9,647 bases of DNA from Bacteroidales bacterium (GTDB lineage: Bacteria; Bacteroidota; Bacteroidia; Bacteroidales; UBA932): assembly GCA_024689525.1 (NCBI GenBank), contig JAILDI010000182.1, positions 1 to 9,647 of the forward strand, read 5' to 3'. Positions within the stretch are counted from its first letter, which is position 1; each line of letters opens with the position of its first letter. Made by a program: the position numbers and the translations under genes. Positions 4,840-9,647 of the stretch are shown here, piece after piece. The notes under the pieces were generated by a model. The model did not search any database, was not told where the DNA came from, and worked only from the letters and a program-made list of their open reading frames with translations.

Positions 4840-5430
4840 GAATCGCTGGAGGGCTTCGTAGACGCGCTGGATGGGGAAGCCAACGACGTTGAAGTAAGAG
4901 CCTTCGATGCGGGTGATGCCGATGTGGCCGATCCACTCCTGGATGGCATAGGCGCCCGCCTTGTCGAAAGGCTTGTAGGTGTCTACGTAATAAGAGATTT
5001 CATCCTCTGTGAGAGACTTGAACCAAACCTGTGTGGTGACGGTGAAAGTCTCTTTCTTTTCGGTGCTGCGGATGGTGACCGCAGTGGTTACGTGATGCTT
5101 GCGGCCGGAAAGGTCCCGCAGCATACGGCAGGCATCCTCGCGGTCCCGGGGTTTGCCCAGGATTTCGCCGGGCTTATCACCGGCAGGGGGGAGGATGACC
5201 ATAGTGTCGGCAGTGATCAGAATTTCGCCGGGATTCAGGGGGCGATGGAAACCTGCCGACTTGCCTTCCGACATCAGCACCGGCACCTCGTCATAGGGCG
5301 TGTCCGATGCGAAGTTTTCCTTGAAGTTATTGCGGGTATCTACTTCGAAATCAATGTCGATACCTTTCAGTAATTCCTGCCGCCTGGGCGATGCGCTGCC
5401 CAGGATTATGTGCTTGCCGCGGAGCTCCAT
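4822..5430 (-). CDS. maf: Maf family nucleotide pyrophosphatase
   Basis: This 202-residue cytosolic protein of the Maf/ITPase-like fold hydrolyses nucleoside triphosphates (dTTP, UTP or modified nucleotides) to the monophosphate and pyrophosphate, clearing non-canonical nucleotides or slowing division. SASPRRQELL (12-21) is the phosphate-binding start, ITADTMV (72-78) holds the catalytic Asp75, GKP is at 92-94, and the C-terminal DKAGAYAIQ (156-164) and GSYFNVVGFP (177-186) are typical of the YhdE-like dTTP/UTP branch. The exact substrate is inferred. It is the last gene of the minus-strand operon, starting 4 bp after the kdsC stop. Its last five codons and stop overlap the kbl 3' end on the other strand. 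Confidence 0.93.
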   Translation of the reverse strand: MELRGKHIILGSASPRRQELLKGIDIDFEVDTRNNFKENFASDTPYDEVPVLMSEGKSAGFHRPLNPGEILITADTMVILPPAGDKPGEILGKPRDREDACRMLRDLSGRKHHVTTAVTIRSTEKKETFTVTTQVWFKSLTEDEISYYVDTYKPFDKAGAYAIQEWIGHIGITRIEGSYFNVVGFPIQRVYEALQRFLFKDA

Positions 5431-5434
5431 CGAC

Positions 5435-5956
5435 CTAGAATTTTTTCTTGTATTCTCCGGCGTCGAACACCCATTTGCCCTGGGCGCGGAGCACGGTTTC
5501 GATGCTGTTGCGAAGGCAGCCGCGGCCGCCGGGGAAGGGGGAGACCCAATCCGCCATCGACCTCACTTCCTCCACCGCATCCGAAGGGCATACGCCGCAG
5601 CCGGAGGCGGCCATCACCTCCATATCGGGAACATCATCCCCAAAGAACATAACTTCCTCATGGGCAAGGCCATATCTATTGCAGAAAGTGTCGAAATCGT
5701 CCATTTTCCGCCTGGAGTGCAGGAATACGTCCTCCGGCTTCACGCCGCTGGTGCCCATCCGCAGGCGAATGCTTTCCGAACTCCCACCCGTGATAACGCC
5801 AACCGGATAGCCGTTCATCACGGCCATCCTAATTGCAAATCCGTCCTTTGCATCGTATGTGCGGAGCAAATCGCCGGTGCTGAAGCAGAACACGCCGCCG
5901 TCCGTCGCCACCCCGTCGATGTCAAATGCGAATGCCTTTATCTTCGAAAAATCCAT
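5435..5956 (-). CDS. kdsC: 3-deoxy-D-manno-octulosonate 8-phosphate phosphatase (KdsC)
   Basis: This 173-residue cytosolic HAD phosphatase removes the phosphate from Kdo-8-P, giving Kdo for the lipid A-core of lipopolysaccharide. It is the short, cap-less HAD type that works as a tetramer. FDIDGVATDGGV (11-22) carries the nucleophile Asp12 and acid Asp14, VITGG (54-58) is motif II, Lys84 is the probable motif III lysine, and FFGDDVPDM (104-112) is motif IV. The GGRGCLRNSIETVL tail (143-156) is characteristic of KdsC and enters the neighbouring active site in known structures. The frame runs open to 6040, but Met at 5956 gives the family N-terminus and leaves 1 bp after the upstream stop. No Kdo synthase or transferase gene is in the window. 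Confidence 0.93.
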   Translation of the reverse strand: MDFSKIKAFAFDIDGVATDGGVFCFSTGDLLRTYDAKDGFAIRMAVMNGYPVGVITGGSSESIRLRMGTSGVKPEDVFLHSRRKMDDFDTFCNRYGLAHEEVMFFGDDVPDMEVMAASGCGVCPSDAVEEVRSMADWVSPFPGGRGCLRNSIETVLRAQGKWVFDAGEYKKKF

Positions 5957-5957
5957 A

Positions 5958-6305
5958 CTATGATTTTGTGCCGCCGCCGGGGAGGGGGCCGAAGTCCGCC
6001 AGGTTGAAGGTGTTGCCGGTCTGGGGGCTCTTACCGCCAAGGTCGATGATGCCGAACTGTGCCTCGTACTTGGAGATATTATCGAAGATGGCGTTCATCA
6101 GGCGCTTTGCGTGCTCCGGAGTCATGATGATGCGGTTGCCGATTTCAGGCTTTGCCAGGCCGGGAAGGGTGGTTGCAAAGTCGATGATGAATTCACTGCG
6201 GGAATGCGATATGATTGCAAGGTTGGAATAGGAACCCTTTGCAACTTCGGGCTTCAGTTCAAGGGAAATCTGCTGGCCCTGGGGTTTCTGCTGGTTGTTG
6301 TCCAT
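5958..6305 (-). CDS. DUF3467 domain-containing protein
   Basis: This small, soluble 115-residue protein matches the DUF3467 pattern: LELKPEVAKGSYSNLAIISHSRSEFIIDF (16-43) followed by PGLAKPEIGNRIIMTPEHAKRLMNAIFDNISKYE (48-81). I know the family as widespread in Bacteroidota without an established function. The N-terminus is Gln-rich and the C-terminus (90-115) is Gly/Pro-rich and probably disordered. It is the first gene of an operon with kdsC and maf, with 1 bp between it and kdsC, so the three are very likely cotranscribed, though nothing in the sequence shows a role in Kdo metabolism. A -7 box lies 20 bp upstream of the ATG, back to back with the valS promoter. Confidence 0.85.
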   Translation of the reverse strand: MDNNQQKPQGQQISLELKPEVAKGSYSNLAIISHSRSEFIIDFATTLPGLAKPEIGNRIIMTPEHAKRLMNAIFDNISKYEAQFGIIDLGGKSPQTGNTFNLADFGPLPGGGTKS

Positions 6306-6325
6306 AGTTTATCTTATATTTCTCA

Positions 6326-6333
6326 CAAAATTA
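6326..6333 (-). promoter_or_regulatory. Promoter -7 box for the DUF3467-kdsC-maf operon
   Basis: The minus strand reads TAATTTTG, fitting TAnnTTTG. The expected start is near 6321, leaving a leader of about 16 nt before the ATG at 6305. It lies in the 70-bp divergent gap shared with valS. Confidence 0.5.
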
Positions 6334-6346
6334 ACAAAAAAATCTG

Positions 6347-6354
6347 TATTTTTG
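6347..6354 (+). promoter_or_regulatory. Promoter -7 box for valS
   Basis: TATTTTTG, fitting TAnnTTTG, gives an expected start near 6359 and a leader of about 17 nt before the ATG at 6376. So short a leader has no room for a T-box or other riboswitch controlling the synthetase. Confidence 0.5.
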
Positions 6355-6375
6355 TAAGATAGAAAAACCTTTGAT

Positions 6376-9042
6376 ATGGAATTAGCAGCAAAATACAACG
6401 CATCTGCAGTTGAAGACAAATGGTATGCGTGGTGGATGGATCATAAGTGTTTCCGCAGCGTACCAGATGGGAGAGAGCCTTATACGATTGTGATTCCTCC
6501 GCCCAATGTGACCGGTATCCTGCATATGGGACACGTGTTGAACAACACACTCAACGACGTCCTCATCCGCAAGGCCCGTATGGACGGAAAGAACGCCTGC
6601 TGGGTGCCCGGAACGGACCACGCTTCCATTGCAACTGAAAGCAAGGTGGTAGCCAAACTCAAGTCCATGGGTATCTCAAAGGAGGATATTACCCGTGAGG
6701 AGTTCCTTAAGCATGCCTGGGAGTGGAAGGAAGAGCACGGCGGCATAATCCTGGAGCAGTTGCGCAAACTTGGCTGTTCCTGCGACTGGGACCGTACCCG
6801 TTTCACTATGGAACCCGCTCTGAGCGAAGCCGTTATCAACACATTCGTGTACTTCTACAAGAAAGGCTGGATCTACAAGGGCGTCCGTATGGTGAACTGG
6901 GATCCCGAGGCCCTCACCGCAGTTAGTGACGACGAAGTTATCCACAAGGATACGAAGAGCCATTTCTATCACCTTAAATATTTTATCTCCGACGGCAACG
7001 GCAATCCTACCGACAAATACCTGGTAATCGCCACCACCCGTCCGGAAACCATCATGGCCGATGCCGCCATCTGCGTGAATCCTGCCGATGAACGCCACCA
7101 CTGGCTGCGCGGCAAGAAGGTGCTTATTCCTCTCATTAACAGGGAAATACCCGTTATCGAGGACGATTATGTGGAGATGGATTTCGGTACGGGCTGCCTT
7201 AAGGTCACGCCCGCGCACGACGTGCACGACTATGAAATAGGTCTCCGCCACAACCTGCCCATCCTGGAGATTATCGACGACCACGGCAAACTCAACGAAA
7301 AGGCCCGGATCCTGGTAGGGGAGGACCGCTTCGTCGCCCGCAAGAAGATCGTGAAACTGCTGGAAGAAGCCGGAAACCTGCTCAAGGTGGAAGATTACAC
7401 CTCGCCAGTTGGCTATTCCGAAAGGACGGATGCCGTTATCGAGCCAAAGCTCTCCGCCCAGTGGTTCCTGAAGATGGACACCCTGGCGAAAGTGGCGCTC
7501 GAAACCGTGGAAAGCGGCCGCACGAAATTCATCCCCGAAAAGTATATGAACACCTACCGCCACTGGATGGAAAATGCCCGCGACTGGTGCATTTCCCGTC
7601 AGTTGTGGTGGGGTCAGCGCATACCCGCCTGGTACCTGCCGGACGGCTCTTACGTAGTGGAGCAGACAGCTGAAGCAGCACTTGAGGCAGCAAAGGCTAT
7701 CGACCCTTCAATCAAGGCGGAAGACCTTCGTCAGGATGAGGATGTCCTGGACACCTGGTTCAGTTCCTGGCTATGGCCGATTTCGGTTTTCGACCCCAAA
7801 CTTCCCGGCAATCCGGACCATATTCCCAACGAGGATCTCAAGTACTACTATCCCACCAACGACCTTGTCACCGGTCCGGATATCATCTTCTTCTGGGTGG
7901 CCAGGATGATTATGGCGGGTGAGGAGTTTATGGGCAAGGAGCCTTTCTCCAATGTTTACTTCACCGGTATCGTCCGCGACAAGATCGGACGAAAGATGTC
8001 CAAGACTCTGGGCAACTCTCCGAATCCTCTTGACCTCATCAATACTTACGGTGCCGATGCCGTCCGCATCGGTATGCTCCTGTGCTCGAGCGCCGGCAAC
8101 GACATCTTCTACGACGAGGCTCAGATAAAACAGGGCGCTGCATTCTGCAACAAGATATGGAATTCGTACAGGCTTATTAAAGGCTTTACTGTAGATAAGG
8201 ATGCAAAACAAGCTGATGCGGCGAAAGTTGCGATTAAATGGTTTGACGCGCGTCTCAGCGAAACCGTAGCAATTGTGGAAGATCATTACCGCAAGTTCCG
8301 TATATCGGACGCGCTGATGACCATCTATAAATTGTTCTGGGACGATTTCTGCTCCTGGTATCTGGAAGCCGTAAAACCCGCATTCATCGACGGGAAAGCT
8401 GCACCGCTTGATGCTGAAACAGTGAAAGTTACATTGGATTACTTCGAGTCTCTCTTGAAGTTAATTCATCCGGTTATGCCCTTCATAAGCGAAGAATTGT
8501 GGCAGGACTTGGCTCCTCGTGGCGAAAATGAGACTGTCATGTACGCAAAAACGCCCGTTTCCAAGCCATTTGATCAGTCGGTGCTGGATGATTTCGCACT
8601 TGCTGCCGAGGCCATCAACGGAGTCAGGGGAGTAAGGAGTCAGAGGAACATCGCTCCCAAGGAGAGACTTCATCTTCTTATTAAAGGTGAAAGCTTCCCT
8701 TCGGAGGTGCTGCCCCTCATCGAGAAACTCGCACTTGCCGATGTGGAAAAAGTCGCCGGCTTCGGTGACGCCCAAGGCAGCGGTTTCCTTGTGAAAACCC
8801 ACGAAATGCTGGTCGAACTCGGCGGCTTAGTGAATGTCGATGAAGAGATTGAAAAGTCCCAAAAAGAGCTCGAACACTTGAAAGGATTCCTCGCCGGAGT
8901 GCGCGCAAAACTCTCAAATGAGCGCTTCACAGCCCACGCACCGGAGGCTGTTGTGGCAATGGAGCGCAAAAAGGAGTCAGATGCCCTCTCCAAGATCGAA
9001 ATTCTAGAAAAGAAGATTAACCAGCTGAAAAACAATAAATAA
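6376..9042 (+). CDS. valS: Valyl-tRNA synthetase
   Basis: This 888-residue class I aminoacyl-tRNA synthetase charges tRNA-Val in the cytosol. PPPNVTGILHMGH (41-53) holds the HIGH-type ATP-binding motif (HMGH), GTDHASIATE (79-88) lies in the valine site, and ATTRPET (219-225) marks the CP1 editing domain that removes mischarged threonine. GRKMSKTLGN holds the KMSKS-type loop as KMSKT (540-544). The anticodon-binding helices follow, and the C-terminal 60 or so residues (IEKSQKELEHLK onward) form the coiled-coil arm typical of ValRS. It is full length for the family. GC content falls from about 54% (7801-8100) to about 46% (8161-8520) entering the anticodon-binding region. It is transcribed divergently from the DUF3467 operon, and tatA follows 53 bp downstream. 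Confidence 0.97.
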   Translation: MELAAKYNASAVEDKWYAWWMDHKCFRSVPDGREPYTIVIPPPNVTGILHMGHVLNNTLNDVLIRKARMDGKNACWVPGTDHASIATESKVVAKLKSMGISKEDITREEFLKHAWEWKEEHGGIILEQLRKLGCSCDWDRTRFTMEPALSEAVINTFVYFYKKGWIYKGVRMVNWDPEALTAVSDDEVIHKDTKSHFYHLKYFISDGNGNPTDKYLVIATTRPETIMADAAICVNPADERHHWLRGKKVLIPLINREIPVIEDDYVEMDFGTGCLKVTPAHDVHDYEIGLRHNLPILEIIDDHGKLNEKARILVGEDRFVARKKIVKLLEEAGNLLKVEDYTSPVGYSERTDAVIEPKLSAQWFLKMDTLAKVALETVESGRTKFIPEKYMNTYRHWMENARDWCISRQLWWGQRIPAWYLPDGSYVVEQTAEAALEAAKAIDPSIKAEDLRQDEDVLDTWFSSWLWPISVFDPKLPGNPDHIPNEDLKYYYPTNDLVTGPDIIFFWVARMIMAGEEFMGKEPFSNVYFTGIVRDKIGRKMSKTLGNSPNPLDLINTYGADAVRIGMLLCSSAGNDIFYDEAQIKQGAAFCNKIWNSYRLIKGFTVDKDAKQADAAKVAIKWFDARLSETVAIVEDHYRKFRISDALMTIYKLFWDDFCSWYLEAVKPAFIDGKAAPLDAETVKVTLDYFESLLKLIHPVMPFISEELWQDLAPRGENETVMYAKTPVSKPFDQSVLDDFALAAEAINGVRGVRSQRNIAPKERLHLLIKGESFPSEVLPLIEKLALADVEKVAGFGDAQGSGFLVKTHEMLVELGGLVNVDEEIEKSQKELEHLKGFLAGVRAKLSNERFTAHAPEAVVAMERKKESDALSKIEILEKKINQLKNNK

Positions 9043-9061
9043 AACAAAATAGTTTATAGTA

Positions 9062-9077
9062 TTAACATTTTTGTTAA
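9062..9077 (+). promoter_or_regulatory. Palindrome and possible -7 box before tatA
   Basis: TTAACA (9062-9067) and TGTTAA (9072-9077) form a perfect inverted repeat around TTTT. Within it CATTTTTG (9066-9073) differs from TAnnTTTG at one position and would give an 18-nt leader, like the other genes here. It could be a weak promoter, an operator, or chance. No GC-rich terminator separates valS from tatA. Confidence 0.3.
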
Positions 9078-9095
9078 CCACCTAAAACCGTAAAA

Positions 9096-9302
9096 ATGAG
9101 CGCTCTTGTGTACCCTCTGATGATTGGAACATGGGAAATTGTGGCCCTTGTTCTGGTTGTCCTCCTTCTGTTCGGCGGCAAGAAGATTCCCGAACTCATG
9201 AAGGGCCTTGGCAAAGGTGTGAAAAGTTTCAAACAGGGAATGAAGGAAGTGGAGGACGAGATTAAAGAGGATGTCCCCGAAAAAGAATCAAAGAAGGACT
9301 AA
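9096..9302 (+). CDS. tatA: Sec-independent protein translocase subunit TatA
   Basis: This 68-residue inner-membrane protein is the pore-forming subunit of the twin-arginine translocase, which exports folded proteins. It has a short periplasmic N-terminus with GTWEI (11-15), one membrane helix (about 12-26), the hinge FGGKKIPEL (26-34), a basic amphipathic helix (to about 50) and an acidic, lysine-rich cytosolic tail. The conserved Phe26-Gly27 is present. The length fits small TatA/E proteins of Bacteroidota. Met9 is a possible shorter start that would put one residue before GTWE; I keep ATG 9096 because it follows the possible promoter at a normal distance. tatC follows at once, so the two probably form an operon. 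Confidence 0.93.
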   Translation: MSALVYPLMIGTWEIVALVLVVLLLFGGKKIPELMKGLGKGVKSFKQGMKEVEDEIKEDVPEKESKKD

Positions 9303-9315
9303 AGACGACTCCGAG

Positions 9316-9647
9316 ATGTCCTTCTGGGACCACTTGGAGGTACTGAGGGGAACCGTTTTCCGCTCGGTCATTGCCGTTGCGCTTGTAAGCATAGTATTTC
9401 TGGCAATTCCTCACAGGCTTTTCCAGTTCGTCCTGTGGCCGTCAAATCCGGATTTTCCCTTTTACAGATGGACAGGGCTCGATTTCTCGATGGAACTCAT
9501 CAACATCGAGGTATCGGCCCAGTTTTTCGTTCATCTGAAGATTGCGCTCCTTTCGGGCGTCGTGGTCGCCTTTCCTTATATAATATATGAGTTGTGGCGT
9601 TTCATACGCCCCGCTCTGTATGAAAATGAGCGCAAATCGGCCTCCAG
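9316..9647 (+). CDS. tatC: Sec-independent protein translocase subunit TatC, 5' part
   Basis: The first 110 codons of TatC, the multi-span inner-membrane receptor for twin-arginine signal peptides, run off the window end. The N-terminus MSFWDHLEVLRG (1-12) is the cytosolic signal-binding helix. Helix 1 is at about 15-32, a periplasmic loop follows, helix 2 is at about 70-91, and ELWRFIRPALYENER (92-106) is the diagnostic TatC loop after helix 2. In-frame ATGs exist at 9316 (13 bp after the tatA stop) and at 9271, the latter adding 15 charged residues and overlapping tatA by 32 bp. I take 9316 because the conserved region begins there, but the longer form is possible. It is cotranscribed with tatA. 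No Tat substrate is in the window. Confidence 0.9.
   Translation, partial: MSFWDHLEVLRGTVFRSVIAVALVSIVFLAIPHRLFQFVLWPSNPDFPFYRWTGLDFSMELINIEVSAQFFVHLKIALLSGVVVAFPYIIYELWRFIRPALYENERKSAS

Noticed and set aside
5300..6007. 235-codon plus-strand ORF opposite maf and kdsC
   Set aside because: It spans two real genes with catalytic motifs on the other strand; composition is typical of a shadow frame.
6676..7563. 295-codon minus-strand ORF opposite valS
   Set aside because: It is an antisense shadow of conserved valS coding sequence with no promoter or family resemblance.

Overview
The window reads as a chromosomal segment from a member of the order Bacteroidales (Bacteroidota). The evidence is protein style (Bacteroidota-type DUF3467, GlsA-like acyltransferase, SDR-type threonine dehydrogenase, TatA/TatC pair), no Shine-Dalgarno sequences at the starts, and octamers matching the Bacteroidota -7 promoter box TAnnTTTG before most genes. 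Coding DNA is moderately GC-rich while gene gaps are clearly AT-rich. The genus cannot be named from this alone. I see no phage, transposase, CRISPR, rRNA or tRNA.

Layout. 1-169: 3' end of a short-chain dehydrogenase (+). 168-340: a convergent gap filled from stop codon to stop codon by palindromes, including two 35-bp imperfect repeats. 340-819: GtrA-family membrane protein (-). 907-1713: lysophospholipid/glycine-lipid type acyltransferase (+), converging on a TlpA-like thioredoxin lipoprotein (-, 1708-2217). 2218-2580: a 363-bp gap holding a complete small transcription unit on the minus strand (promoter, hairpin, AU-rich linker, intrinsic terminator), an AT-rich stretch, and the terminator of the next gene. 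2581-3546 (-) and 3649-4839 (+): divergent threonine dehydrogenase and 2-amino-3-ketobutyrate CoA ligase, together converting threonine to glycine and acetyl-CoA. 4822-6305 (-): a tight three-gene operon, DUF3467 protein, KdsC phosphatase, Maf nucleotide pyrophosphatase. 6376-9042 (+): valyl-tRNA synthetase. 9096-9302 and 9316-end (+): tatA and the start of tatC.

Gene content is mostly core metabolism and envelope functions: lipid acylation, Kdo synthesis, periplasmic redox, Tat export. The protein genes hold no unknown defence or mobile system. The most interesting material is non-coding: the candidate small RNA or attenuator upstream of the tlpA-like gene, whose segments show competing complementarity, and the palindrome cluster at 168-340, whose two repeats carry a compensatory base-pair change and a shared G.U position consistent with RNA folding on the minus strand. 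Two genes (gtrA and the tlpA-like gene) have a consensus -7 box so close to the ATG that their transcripts may be leaderless.
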